The notes beneath the pieces were generated by a model. That model was not told where the DNA came from and ran no database searches. It saw only the letters and a program-made list of their open reading frames with translations. A stretch of 64,000 bases of DNA from Streptomyces justiciae (GTDB lineage Bacteria > Actinomycetota > Actinomycetes > Streptomycetales > Streptomycetaceae). Positions 17,051 through 25,294 of this stretch are shown in pieces (the stretch's first letter is position 1; every line of letters starts with the position of its first letter). Where the stretch lies: contig NZ_JADDXU010000008.1 in NCBI RefSeq assembly GCF_015163075.1, forward strand, positions 124,001-188,000, written 5' to 3'. Both the position numbers and the translations under genes were made by a program.

Positions 17051-17087
17051 AAGGGGCGGACGTCCGGTCATGGACGTCCGCCCCTTT
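17051..17087. terminator. Strong 15-bp bidirectional hairpin
   Basis: AAGGGGCGGACGTCC, loop GGTCAT, then the perfect complement followed by TTTG. It lies between the subtilase remnant and the convergent secreted-protein gene. Confidence 0.85.
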
Positions 17088-17109
17088 GTCTGTGTGGCGT
17101 GAGCCGAGG

Positions 17110-17610
17110 TCAGCCGTACAGCGCCACGCGCGGTTGGACTGTTCCCGCAGCGCCTTCAGTGATCACTGTGACCCGGTACCGCTCGTTGAGGGTCTCGCCC
17201 GGACGCAGGGTCCGTTGGGCGGCCACGAGGTCGGTGAACAGCGTCCCGGTCTGGCTGGCCACCGGCACGATCTCCCGTTGACCGGCAGCGTTCCGCCGTT
17301 CGACCAGGATGTCCGCGGGCGCCAGGTAAGGGCCGGTGTCAGGTGACTCCACGAGGATCTGCGGGGCCACGACCTGGTCGACAGTGGAGGTGTTGCGGTA
17401 GGACACCGTGAACGTGTGCGACTGACCCGCCGCGGGGAGCGCCCTGGCGGGTGCGTCCGCGAAGTCGACGGGAGCCGGGGCGGGCGTCGAGGTCGAGGCG
17501 GCGGGGGCCGTGTTCGCCAGGGCGGGGGTGGCGCCGGCCACGCCGACGCCGACCAGTGCGGCGGTGAGCGCCAGAGTCGCTCCCCGGAAACGGTGGTTGA
17601 TCGATGACAC
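17110..17610 (-). CDS. Secreted protein of unknown function
   Basis: A 166-residue exported protein with a clear signal peptide (FRGATLALTAALVGVG, cleavage after ALAN). After a Pro/Ala/Ser-rich linker the mature part reads as a single beta-sandwich: QSHTFTVSYRNTS, VVAPQILVESPD, LRPGETLNERYRVTVI. It resembles extracellular Ig-like accessory domains, but no family is recognised. It lies 45 bp after (downstream of) nothing on its own strand except the region of the monooxygenase gene, with which it does not overlap, and ends at the strong hairpin. Confidence 0.65.
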   Translation of the reverse strand: MSSINHRFRGATLALTAALVGVGVAGATPALANTAPAASTSTPAPAPVDFADAPARALPAAGQSHTFTVSYRNTSTVDQVVAPQILVESPDTGPYLAPADILVERRNAAGQREIVPVASQTGTLFTDLVAAQRTLRPGETLNERYRVTVITEGAAGTVQPRVALYG

Positions 17611-17655
17611 CTGTTCAGCCCTCTTGAGGTCGATGCGTGGGGTTACTGAGAGCGG

Positions 17656-18030
17656 TCACTGTTCGCCTTCGCAGACGCCCTCGACCGCGAACTTCTGGTA
17701 CAGGTGCGGGTAGGCGACGGTACCGGCCGGATAGTGGTCGAGGTGCGAGGCGAACTCCGGCGTGTGGAACGCGGTGCGCAGGTGCTCGGTGGACTTCCAG
17801 ACCGCGACGTTCGTGAAGAGCCGGCTGCCGGCGATACCGCGATACAGCTGCACCGAGAGAAGACCCCCGGTCTTCATCATGTACGCCGAGTCGTCCGTCC
17901 AGGCGGCCAGCACCTCGTCCTCCTTGCCCTCCGGGGCGACGAACGTGTTGATGATGGTGACCGGTCCGGTGTTCCCCTCCTGCTGGTCGAGGAACTGGGT
18001 GGACTCGTCGAGGCTGCCGAAGTTGAGCAT
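17656..18030 (-). CDS. Antibiotic biosynthesis monooxygenase (ABM) domain protein
   Basis: A 124-residue ferredoxin-like alpha+beta protein starting at ATG 18030 with GGAGAA about 5 nt upstream. ABM signature parts: VTIINTFVAPEGKEDEVLAAW, split here at VLAAW, then GGLLSVQLYRGI, LFTNVAVWKSTEHLRTAF and FASHLDHYPAG. Members are small cofactor-free monooxygenases or heme-degrading/quinol-handling proteins; others act as stress-induced dimers. It lies 110 bp downstream of, and on the same strand as, the HATPase-LuxR regulator at 18141-19418, so the regulator may control it. A longer start about 70 nt further up is possible. Confidence 0.75.
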   Translation of the reverse strand: MLNFGSLDESTQFLDQQEGNTGPVTIINTFVAPEGKEDEVLAAWTDDSAYMMKTGGLLSVQLYRGIAGSRLFTNVAVWKSTEHLRTAFHTPEFASHLDHYPAGTVAYPHLYQKFAVEGVCEGEQ

Positions 18031-18140
18031 GGTTTCTCCATGAGGTGGGGGAGTGGAATCGAGGAAACGCGAAACCGCCGTGGACATGGATGACGGTTCG
18101 GTGAGGGGGTCGTAGTGACGACTTCGTCGCGTACGTCTGG

Positions 18141-19418
18141 TTATGCGGCGCCCCATTGATGGGCGAGTGCGGCCGCCTCCCCGCGGGTGCTGACGCCGAG
18201 CTTGCCGATGATCTTGGCGACGTGGAACTTCACCGTCGACTCGCTGATGTGCAGGGCCTGGGCGATGTCCCGGTTGCGGCGGCCCCGGGCCAGCTGCCCG
18301 AGCACCTCCAACTCCCGTGCGCCGAGCGCGGTCAGCGGGTCCTGACGGGGTGTGCTGGACGAGGCGAGAGGGATGTCGAGGTTCACCGTCGTGCCCCATC
18401 CCGGTACGGCGTCCAGGTCGAGCCGTCCTCCGAGCGGTGCCAGTCGTTCAGTGACGCGGCGGGCGTCGAGAGCGCCGCGGGAGAGGGTGCCGGGCCCGTT
18501 GTCCCGCACGGTGGCGCGCAGTTCGTCCGCACCGATTTTCCAGCCGATGTGGACGCGGTGTTCTCCGTCGTCGGGACCGTGTGTCTGGTCGTCCAGTAAC
18601 GCGTGCACGGTGGCCCGCACCACGGCGAGTGCCGTGTGGGTGACGTCGGCGGGCAGCAGCCGGTCGGTGCCGTCCTCCGCGTGGGGCGGTCCCAGCTCCA
18701 GCCCCACGCCGCGGGCGCGCAGGATCCGGCGCAGCGACACCGTCAGCCGCTCGAAGGCGTCCCCGGCCCGCTCCTCCATCAGCACGCGGTCGAGTTCGAC
18801 CCGGGAGCGCAGTTCGGCGAGGGCGGAGACGGCGAGGTCGACGGCGCGCGTACGGGCGTTCGCGTCGTCCAGGGTGCGGTCGCGCAGGACGCCGAGGAGC
18901 GTGGTCAACGCGGCCCCGTGTGCGTCGCGGAGTTCGGCGATGGCCACGGCACGGGCGGCCGCGGCCGCACGCGAGGCGGCCAGCGAACCGGGCAGCGGCT
19001 CACTGCGCAGACCCTCCCGGTACGCCGTCACGAGGTCCCACAGCGCCTGGGCGGACATCACATGCTCGCCCGGTACCGGGGTGTCCTCGGTGCGTACCAG
19101 GACCAGCAGCGCGCCCTGCCCCGTGATGTCGCTGGCCAGAGCCAGCACGGGCACGTCGACGCCGGCCAGCCGGGCCCGCCCCTGCCAGCCTCCCTTCGCC
19201 GGCACCAGCGGCCGCAGGGCGGCCACCTCGGTGGCGGTGATGGGGCCGCCGGCCCGGCCGGGAGTCCCGCCGATGATCTTGAACGGTGTGTACGAGCAGT
19301 TTCCGGCCAGCTGGGCGATCTCCCGGTGCGGAATCGTCTTCGCGAGGACGGAGGACAGACGTGCCAGGTGCTCGGACAGCGGGGCCTGGATCAGCTCGAC
19401 TGCCGACATCAGGTCCAT
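18141..19418 (-). CDS. LuxR-type regulator with fused HATPase-like domain (copy 2)
   Basis: A 425-residue paralogue of the product of 15290-16501 with the same order: a variable N-terminus, a helical dimerisation region (ALTTLLGVLRDRTLDDANAR), an HATPase-like domain (ATVRDNGPGTLS, TERLAPLGGRLDLDAVPGWG) and a LuxR HTH (LGARELEVLGQLARGRRNRD, IAQALHISESTVKFHVAKII). Its N-box is better kept than in copy 1. No receiver domain is present. It is likely a one-component regulator of its neighbours: the monooxygenase gene downstream and the small secreted peptide gene divergent from it. Confidence 0.8.
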   Translation of the reverse strand: MDLMSAVELIQAPLSEHLARLSSVLAKTIPHREIAQLAGNCSYTPFKIIGGTPGRAGGPITATEVAALRPLVPAKGGWQGRARLAGVDVPVLALASDITGQGALLVLVRTEDTPVPGEHVMSAQALWDLVTAYREGLRSEPLPGSLAASRAAAAARAVAIAELRDAHGAALTTLLGVLRDRTLDDANARTRAVDLAVSALAELRSRVELDRVLMEERAGDAFERLTVSLRRILRARGVGLELGPPHAEDGTDRLLPADVTHTALAVVRATVHALLDDQTHGPDDGEHRVHIGWKIGADELRATVRDNGPGTLSRGALDARRVTERLAPLGGRLDLDAVPGWGTTVNLDIPLASSSTPRQDPLTALGARELEVLGQLARGRRNRDIAQALHISESTVKFHVAKIIGKLGVSTRGEAAALAHQWGAA

Positions 19419-19591
19419 GTCCGTCAGCGTAGGCAGCGGAACTCTTCCGCCGGATCAGCCTTTCGGTCAGTTGGAACTGCCCGGAGGGACAGTGGAATCC
19501 GAGCTTCCACAGGAGAGGCTGGAGGTACCGGAAACGGGCGTTGATCGTGCAGCCGTCCGGAAAGCCGACATCGAGCATTTGAGGAGAGAAT

Positions 19592-19741
19592 GTGAGCAGC
19601 GTCTTCAGGCGGCTCCGCAAGGTCGGAGTGACAGCCCTGGTCGTGAGTTCCGTACTCGGGGCCATGTTCCTGTCCCAGACACCGGCTTTCGCAGGCGGGA
19701 TCTACCCCCCGCCCCCGCCGCCCGGCTGCGGGGTCTGCTGA
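19592..19741 (+). CDS. 49-residue secreted Pro-rich peptide with two terminal cysteines
   Basis: A short open frame with GTG 19592, preceded by GAGGAGAGAAT, a near-ideal ribosome-binding site. The product has a basic start (MSSVFRRLRKVG), a hydrophobic core (VTALVVSSVLGAMFL) and a signal cleavage site SQTPAFA-GG. The predicted mature peptide is only about 14 residues: GGIYPPPPPP followed by GCGVC. It is divergent from the HATPase-LuxR gene. The very strong ribosome-binding site and clean signal peptide argue for a real gene. Function is unknown; a secreted disulfide or metal-binding peptide is possible. Confidence 0.6.
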   Translation: MSSVFRRLRKVGVTALVVSSVLGAMFLSQTPAFAGGIYPPPPPPGCGVC

Positions 19742-19885
19742 CCGGTGTCTCTCCCGGTCCGGGAAAAGTTTGAGTGCGGTTGCCGGATGTGCCGTCGGGC
19801 GGAGCCCAGCATGCCTTTCCCGCCGCATCCTTCTTTCGGCCAGTTTTGGAACCCCGAGCCATTCGTACGACGGGAAGTGACAGGC

Positions 19886-20791
19886 ATGAAGGCCATCTCC
19901 TACGCGGAGTACGGCGGTCCGGAGGTTCTGCGGCCGGCGGAGGTGACGGAGCCGCACGCCGGGCCCGGGCAGGTGCGCGTGAAGATCGTGGCCGCCGCCG
20001 TCAACCCCATCGACTTCAAGATCCGCCGGGGCTGGGCCCCGCAGATGGGCCCCGCAACCCTCCCCTCCGTCCCCGGCCTGGAGGGCGCCGGCATCGTCGA
20101 CGAGGTGGGACCAGGGGTCACTGGTGTGTCGATCGGCGACGAAGTGATGGTCTGGACCGACACCGGCTCCTACGCCGAGTACGCCCTGGCCTCCGACTTC
20201 GCGCTCAAACCGGCCGGCCTGGACTGGGAGACGGCCGCCGCGCTGCCGGTGGCCGTCGAGACCTCCGACCGTGTGCTGGGCGAACTCGCGGTGGGCCGGG
20301 GGGAGACCCTGCTGATCCATGGGGCCGCAGGCGTGGTCGGTTCCGTCGGCGTGCAGATCGCGGTGGCCCGCGGAGTCACCGTGATCGGCACGGCGTCCGA
20401 GGCCAACCACGACTTCCTGCGCTCACTCGGCGCGGTCCCCGTGGCGTACGGTGACGGACTCGCCGACCGGGTCCGCACGGTCGCCCGCCACGGCATCGAC
20501 GCCGTCTACGACGCCGCCGGCATCGACGCGCTGGACGTCTCCGTGGAACTGCGCGGCGGTACCACGGACCGCATCGTCACCGTCAACGACGCACGCGCCT
20601 TCGAGATGGGCATCACCTTCTCCATCGGCGGCCGACGGTTCGGACCACAGCTCGCCGACTACGCCCGCCAGGCCGCCGAAGGCCGGCTGCGCGTGCGCGT
20701 CGACCGCGGCTTCCCGCTCGTCGACGCGGCCGGGGCGCACGAGCTGATCGAGTCCGGCCACGCGCGCGGCAAGGTGCTCCTACGCCCGTGA
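19886..20791 (+). CDS. NADP-dependent quinone-oxidoreductase-type MDR protein
   Basis: A 301-residue zinc-free medium-chain dehydrogenase/reductase starting at ATG 19886 with GGGAAG upstream. N-terminal catalytic domain: YAEYGGPEVLRPAEVTEP, VNPIDFKIRRGW, PGLEGAGIVDEVG. Rossmann domain: LLIHGAAGVVGSVGVQIAVA (the AxxGxxG nucleotide-binding motif), then the C-terminal HARGKVLL. It reduces quinones or enones with NADPH in the cytoplasm; the substrate is unknown. It converges on the aldo/keto reductase gene with a 9-bp gap. A second member of the family is at 38527-39459. Confidence 0.85.
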   Translation: MKAISYAEYGGPEVLRPAEVTEPHAGPGQVRVKIVAAAVNPIDFKIRRGWAPQMGPATLPSVPGLEGAGIVDEVGPGVTGVSIGDEVMVWTDTGSYAEYALASDFALKPAGLDWETAAALPVAVETSDRVLGELAVGRGETLLIHGAAGVVGSVGVQIAVARGVTVIGTASEANHDFLRSLGAVPVAYGDGLADRVRTVARHGIDAVYDAAGIDALDVSVELRGGTTDRIVTVNDARAFEMGITFSIGGRRFGPQLADYARQAAEGRLRVRVDRGFPLVDAAGAHELIESGHARGKVLLRP

Positions 20792-20799
20792 GCGGTCTC

Positions 20800-21786
20800 C
20801 TACTTGTTCACCAGTGACATGTGGTGCTCGTTGTAGCGGTCTCCCTTGACCCCGACCCGTCCCGCGAGTTCGTTGAGGTCCGACAGCTCGTCCGCGGAGA
20901 GCGGAACACGCGTGGCGCCGGCGTTCTCCTCGATGCGCGAGGTGCGCCGGGTCCCGGGGATCGGCACGATCGACGGCTGCTGGGCGAGCAGCCAGGCGAG
21001 GGCCACCTGCCCCGGTGTGGCGTCCTTGGCCGTCGCGAGAGCGGCGATGTGCTCGACGAGGGCCTGGTTCGCCGCCCGGTTCTCGGCCGTGAACCGCGGG
21101 ATGGTGGTGCGTACGTCGTCGGCCGCGAAGGGTGTCGAGGCGTCCACTGCCCCGGTGAGGAACCCCTTGCCGAGCGGGCTGAAGGGCACGAATCCGATGC
21201 CGAGTGCCGCGCACGTCGGCAGGACCTCCGGCTCGGGGTCCCGGGTCCACAACGAGTACTCGCTCTGCACCGCCGTCACGGGGTGGACGGCGTGGGCGCG
21301 TCGGATGGTCTGCGCACTGGCCTCCGAGAGCCCGAAGCAGCGGACCTTGCCCTCCTGCACCAGTTCGCCCACCGTGCCGGCGACATCCTCGATCGGAACG
21401 TCCGGGTCGACGCGGTGCTGGTAGAACAGGTCGAGCCTTTCGACCCCCAGCCGCTTGAGCGAGGCGTTCGCGACGGAACGGATCTGCTCGGGACGGCTGT
21501 TGAGCCCGACGGACGCACCGTTCTCGATGCGGAAGCCGAACTTGGTGGCGATGACCACCTGGTCGCGGACCGGGGCCAGGGCCTCCCCGACGAGTTCCTC
21601 GTTGACGTACGGGCCGTACACCTCCGCGGTGTCGAAGAACGTGACCCCCAGATCCACGGCGCCGCGGAGTACGGCGATCATGTCGCTCCGGTCGCCCGGG
21701 TTGGGGCCGTAGCTCTGGGACATGCCCATGGCGCCGAGGCCGATGGCGGAGACCCGCAGGTCGCGTCCGAGAGTGCGCGTGTGCAT
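20800..21786 (-). CDS. Aldo/keto reductase
   Basis: A 328-residue (beta/alpha)8 NADPH-dependent reductase. The catalytic tetrad can be placed: Asp and Tyr in FFDTAEVYGPY, Lys in VVIATKFGF and His in LFYQHRVDP. C-terminal cofactor contacts lie in IVPIPGTRRTSRIEENAGA. The family reduces aldehydes and ketones. It is the last gene of a leftward operon that starts at 26897, 19 bp after the amidohydrolase. Confidence 0.9.
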   Translation of the reverse strand: MHTRTLGRDLRVSAIGLGAMGMSQSYGPNPGDRSDMIAVLRGAVDLGVTFFDTAEVYGPYVNEELVGEALAPVRDQVVIATKFGFRIENGASVGLNSRPEQIRSVANASLKRLGVERLDLFYQHRVDPDVPIEDVAGTVGELVQEGKVRCFGLSEASAQTIRRAHAVHPVTAVQSEYSLWTRDPEPEVLPTCAALGIGFVPFSPLGKGFLTGAVDASTPFAADDVRTTIPRFTAENRAANQALVEHIAALATAKDATPGQVALAWLLAQQPSIVPIPGTRRTSRIEENAGATRVPLSADELSDLNELAGRVGVKGDRYNEHHMSLVNK

Positions 21787-21805
21787 TCTTCCTCCTTGGG
21801 GGGTG

Positions 21806-22768
21806 TCACCGCGGCGGAACCTGCGGGAACAGCCGCAGGGCGTTGGCTACGGTGAGCGATCGCCACGTGGTGCCTTCGGCCGGTGGGGCGGCCGTGTCGA
21901 TCGCCGCGATGTGGGCGTCGGCGAGGGGTGGTGGCGTCCAGCAGTAGTCGCTGCCGAAGAGCACGCGATCGGGGTCCACCAGCTTCAGCAGTGCGGGAGC
22001 CTGGCGCGGGAAGGCGGTACCCGCGAGGTCGTAGTACAGGCCGCGCAGTTGCTGGACGGCGTCGAGCGGGGGTGCCTCCTGCGAGGGCACGAAGAGCCGC
22101 ATGAACTCGTTGATGCGGTCGGCCAGGACCGGGATCGCGCCACCGCAGTGCGGGACGATCACCCGCAGGTTCGGATGGCGGGTCAGGACGCCCGCCATCA
22201 CCAGGTCCGTGACCGTGCGGGCGGTGTCGAAGATGTACTCGACCATTGGACGCGGCCGGCCGAGAGCGGACTGTTCCCAGCACACGGGGGAGGTGGGGTG
22301 CAGGAAGACCACGGCCCCTCGGCGGTCCAGCTCCGCGAACACCGGTTCCAGGCGTTCGTCGCCCAGGTACACACCCTGTGTGTGGGTCAGCAACGCCACC
22401 CCGTCAGCGCCGAGTTGGTCGAAGGCGAAGGCGATCTCCTCCAGCGCGCCGTCCACGTCCGGCAGCGAGAGCGAGACGAAGGAGCCGAAGCGGCCGGGGT
22501 GGTCGCGGGCCAGTTCGGCGGTGTACTCGTTGACGCGGCGGGCGAGGAGGCGGGCCGCCTTGTCGTCGCCGAAGTGCACGCCGGGGGAGGACAGGGAGAG
22601 CATCGCGGTGCCGATGCCGTTGCGGTCCATCAGGTCCAGGTGGTCTCGCACGGACCAGGTGGGCCATCCGGCCATGCCGTCGGGGTGGGCGTGGCCCGCC
22701 GCGGTCGCCTGCTGGACGTAGAAGTCGGGCAGGTGGTGGGCGTGGACGTCGATGAGGTCGGAGGTCAT
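21806..22768 (-). CDS. Amidohydrolase-family decarboxylase-like protein
   Basis: A 320-residue TIM-barrel metalloenzyme of the ACMSD/gamma-resorcylate decarboxylase type. Metal ligands: IDVHAHHLP at the N-terminus, VVFLHPTSP (His), IVPHCGGAIPVL (His) and LFGSDYCW (Asp). Relatives remove CO2 from aromatic or unsaturated acids without oxidation. The neighbouring carboxymuconolactone-decarboxylase-family protein, dehydrogenase and reductase fit a pathway for an aromatic-derived compound, though no ring-cleavage gene is present. It is separated by 19 bp from the aldo/keto reductase gene. Confidence 0.82.
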   Translation of the reverse strand: MTSDLIDVHAHHLPDFYVQQATAAGHAHPDGMAGWPTWSVRDHLDLMDRNGIGTAMLSLSSPGVHFGDDKAARLLARRVNEYTAELARDHPGRFGSFVSLSLPDVDGALEEIAFAFDQLGADGVALLTHTQGVYLGDERLEPVFAELDRRGAVVFLHPTSPVCWEQSALGRPRPMVEYIFDTARTVTDLVMAGVLTRHPNLRVIVPHCGGAIPVLADRINEFMRLFVPSQEAPPLDAVQQLRGLYYDLAGTAFPRQAPALLKLVDPDRVLFGSDYCWTPPPLADAHIAAIDTAAPPAEGTTWRSLTVANALRLFPQVPPR

Positions 22769-22823
22769 GTCGGCGGGCTTCCTTCTCGTGGGCTGGGACG
22801 TGGTGGCCAGGCGGTCGCCGCCG

Positions 22824-24410
22824 CTACTCCACCTGCTCGCCTCCGGCCAGCCGGACCTCTTCGTTGTCCAGGGCGGCCTGGAGCCGGCGGAGCACGGTGT
22901 CGTCGATCCGCGCCTCGTCCCGCAGCCGGACGACGGTCGCGCGCTTCGTGGCGATGAGGGCGAGGCGGAGGTCGGTGTAGTGACGGTTGTGGAGCAGGGC
23001 GGGATCGTCGTCGGTACCCGCGCCCCTGGCCCGTACGGTCGCCAGGTTGGCCTCGTACTCCTGGCGCAGCCACTCCACGACCTTCGGAGTGGTCCCCTGT
23101 TCGGCGGCGAGCTGCGGGAGCGCCTTGATGGCCTCCTCGGTCGCCGTGGTCTCGGCGAGGATCTGCTCCTCGTCGACGGAGGTGTCCCGGGGGAGCCGGG
23201 CCCAGCGCACCACGCCCGGTAGCAGCAGCCCCTGCACCACGAGGGTCACCACGATGACGCCGGAGGTGACGAAGACGATGAACGCGCGGCCGGGGAACGG
23301 CTCGCCCGAGTCGAGGGTCTCCGGCACGGACAGCGCCACGGCCAGTGACACCGCGCCCCGGAAGCCCGCCAGCCCGCTGACCACTCGTGCCCGGTCACTC
23401 ATCCGCCGCAGGCGCTGCTCGGGGCGCCGGTCGATCGCGCGGATCAGGTAGGCGGAGGAGAAGAGGAACGCGAACCGGACCGCGACCAGGACCACGCTGA
23501 CCACGCCGATCGCGATGAGGGCGTCCCTGAGGTCGGACCGGCTCAAGTGCCTTAGCGCGTACTGGAGTTCCACTCCCACCAGGACGAACAGGGTGCCGTT
23601 GATGATGAACGTGGCCAGCGGCCAGAAGGCCAGGGCCTGGCGGCGGTGCTCGGCCCGGATGAGGCTGGGCGCCACCTGAGCCATGATCAGGCCGCTCACC
23701 ACGACCGCGAGGACACCCGAGGCGTGAATCAACTCTGCCAGCAGATACGCCGTGAACGGCGCCAGGATCATTACCAGGTTGCCGAGCAGGGGATCGTCCA
23801 GCCGGCGCCGCAGGTTCATGTTGACCCAGGCGACCGCGACACCGACCACGGCCCCACCGCCGTACGCCAGCAGGAACAGCGCGCCGACGTGCGGGACGGT
23901 GAGGTGTTCCTCGCCGACGGTGATACCGACGGCCAGGCCGTAGATCACCAGTGCGGTGCCGTCGTTGACGAGGCTTTCCGCGCGCAGGACCGTGATCTGA
24001 CGGCGTGGCAGGGAGCCCGCCAGGGCGCTCACCGCCGTGGCGTCGGTGGGCGCCACCGCCGCGCCCAGGGCCCATGCCGGCCCCCACGGCAGCCCGAGCG
24101 CGTGCCCGGCGACCGCCACCGCGCCCGCGGTGAAAATGACCAGCACGGTGCTGAGCAGGACGATGCCGCGCAGGTTCGTCCGGATCTCCCGCATCGAGGT
24201 GGTCAGGCTCTCCCAGTAGAGCAGTACGGGAAGGAAGAGCAACAACACCACTTCGGGCGGGAGTTGGGTCTGGCGCACGGCCGGGACGAGGCCGATCAGG
24301 GCGCCCAGGACCAGGAGCACGACGGGCGGCGCGATGCGGAAGCGCTGCCCTAGGAAGTTCCCCGCCAGCACGGCCGCACCCAGGACGACGACGAGTTCGA
24401 GACCGAGCAT
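22824..24410 (-). CDS. Na+/H+ antiporter (CPA1/NhaP type)
   Basis: A 528-residue integral membrane protein starting at ATG 24410 with GGAG 8 nt upstream; the longer open frame upstream covers the DUF2255 gene and is not used. About 12 hydrophobic segments span residues 1-400. CPA1 motifs: LLFLPVLLYWES, ALGAAVAPTDATAVSAL (the ion-binding Asp region), AESLVNDGTALVIY and SGLAGFRGAVSLAVAL. The C-terminal 120 residues are a cytoplasmic charged helical tail. It exchanges sodium for protons and would balance pH or ionic stress. Its place inside a redox operon is unusual; gaps of 55 and 67 bp leave internal promoters possible. Confidence 0.88.
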   Translation of the reverse strand: MLGLELVVVLGAAVLAGNFLGQRFRIAPPVVLLVLGALIGLVPAVRQTQLPPEVVLLLFLPVLLYWESLTTSMREIRTNLRGIVLLSTVLVIFTAGAVAVAGHALGLPWGPAWALGAAVAPTDATAVSALAGSLPRRQITVLRAESLVNDGTALVIYGLAVGITVGEEHLTVPHVGALFLLAYGGGAVVGVAVAWVNMNLRRRLDDPLLGNLVMILAPFTAYLLAELIHASGVLAVVVSGLIMAQVAPSLIRAEHRRQALAFWPLATFIINGTLFVLVGVELQYALRHLSRSDLRDALIAIGVVSVVLVAVRFAFLFSSAYLIRAIDRRPEQRLRRMSDRARVVSGLAGFRGAVSLAVALSVPETLDSGEPFPGRAFIVFVTSGVIVVTLVVQGLLLPGVVRWARLPRDTSVDEEQILAETTATEEAIKALPQLAAEQGTTPKVVEWLRQEYEANLATVRARGAGTDDDPALLHNRHYTDLRLALIATKRATVVRLRDEARIDDTVLRRLQAALDNEEVRLAGGEQVE

Positions 24411-24477
24411 GACACTTACTCCGGTGCGGGGGCGGCCGGCGGTGACGGCACAGCGGGTTCGACGGGGATCTTCCTGG

Positions 24478-24849
24478 TCATCGGGGCAGCAGCCGCAATG
24501 TCGTGGCGCGTGCCGCCACCATGGGACCGACGTACGCGTCGCCGACACGGCCGTACTTGCTCCGGTACGCCGTGTCGATACGGTCGTTGATGCCCGGGTC
24601 CGGCACCTCGGCGAAGGTGACGTCCTTGTCGACCCCGCCGGAGCGGACGTGTCCCACATGGGTCGCGCGGGCCGTGCGCCACCAGCCTCCGCGCTCACCG
24701 CGGAAGGAGCGGACGTACAGGTCGTCGCCGTCGCGGACGACCCAGATCGGCACCGGCTCGCGCAGCGTACCGTCACCCCGGACCGGGGCCATCTCCAGTT
24801 CGTCGGCCCCGGCGATGCGGTCGAGTTCGTCGCTCGTCCAGGTCGTCAT
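24478..24849 (-). CDS. DUF2255-type small protein
   Basis: A 123-residue protein starting at ATG 24849, overlapping the SnoaL-like gene by 4 bp. The pattern WTSDELDRIAGADELEMA, PVPIWVVRDGDDLYVRSF, WWRTARATHVGHVRSGG and the C-terminal YRSKYG is that of DUF2255 / PNPOx-like split-barrel proteins, which resemble flavin- or F420-binding nitroreductase-like enzymes. The cofactor is not shown by the sequence alone. The operon context (dehydrogenases, reductases) supports a redox role. Confidence 0.7.
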   Translation of the reverse strand: MTTWTSDELDRIAGADELEMAPVRGDGTLREPVPIWVVRDGDDLYVRSFRGERGGWWRTARATHVGHVRSGGVDKDVTFAEVPDPGINDRIDTAYRSKYGRVGDAYVGPMVAARATTLRLLPR

Positions 24850-25271
24850 CGGTGTGTCTTCCCATCCTTGTGACCGAGGTGAGCGCGGGTGATGCCGAGT
24901 GAGTCCTCGAAGACGCGGTAGTCGGTGATCAGGTCGTCCGTGACGGCGAAACGCATGATCATCTCGCTGTCGAGTACCTGCCCCGAGGGGTGGAACCGGG
25001 AGGTGTACCGGCCCGGTGCCAGGACCCGTCCGTCCGCCTCCACCATGGTCCCCAGTTCGAACGCGAGCGGCTCGACGGCCGCGAAGAAGGCACTGAGGGA
25101 CTTCCGGATCTCTTCCGGCCCGGTGCGGCTCCCGGCCCAGGCGGTCAGAGCCGGATCGCCCGGGATCGTCCAGGTCGCCTCGGGTGAGAAGTGGGACAGG
25201 ATGTGCTCCATGTCGCGCGCGCCGAAGGCATCGAGGTACGCCTCGACGGTGACGATCGCCTGGCTGGTCAT
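24846..25271 (-). CDS. SnoaL/NTF2-like protein
   Basis: A 141-residue cone-shaped alpha+beta barrel: VEAYLDAFGARDMEHILSHF, ATWTIPGDPALTAW, GRYTSRFHPSGQVLDSE and FAVTDDLITDYRVFED. The fold is that of SnoaL-like cyclases/isomerases and ketosteroid-isomerase-like proteins; the catalytic residues cannot be assigned. It starts at ATG 25271, 23 bp after the dehydrogenase gene, and overlaps the next start. A second NTF2-like gene is at 41893-42282. Confidence 0.75.
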   Translation of the reverse strand: MTSQAIVTVEAYLDAFGARDMEHILSHFSPEATWTIPGDPALTAWAGSRTGPEEIRKSLSAFFAAVEPLAFELGTMVEADGRVLAPGRYTSRFHPSGQVLDSEMIMRFAVTDDLITDYRVFEDSLGITRAHLGHKDGKTHR

Positions 25272-25294
25272 GGCTGTCGGGCCGTTCTCCACGG

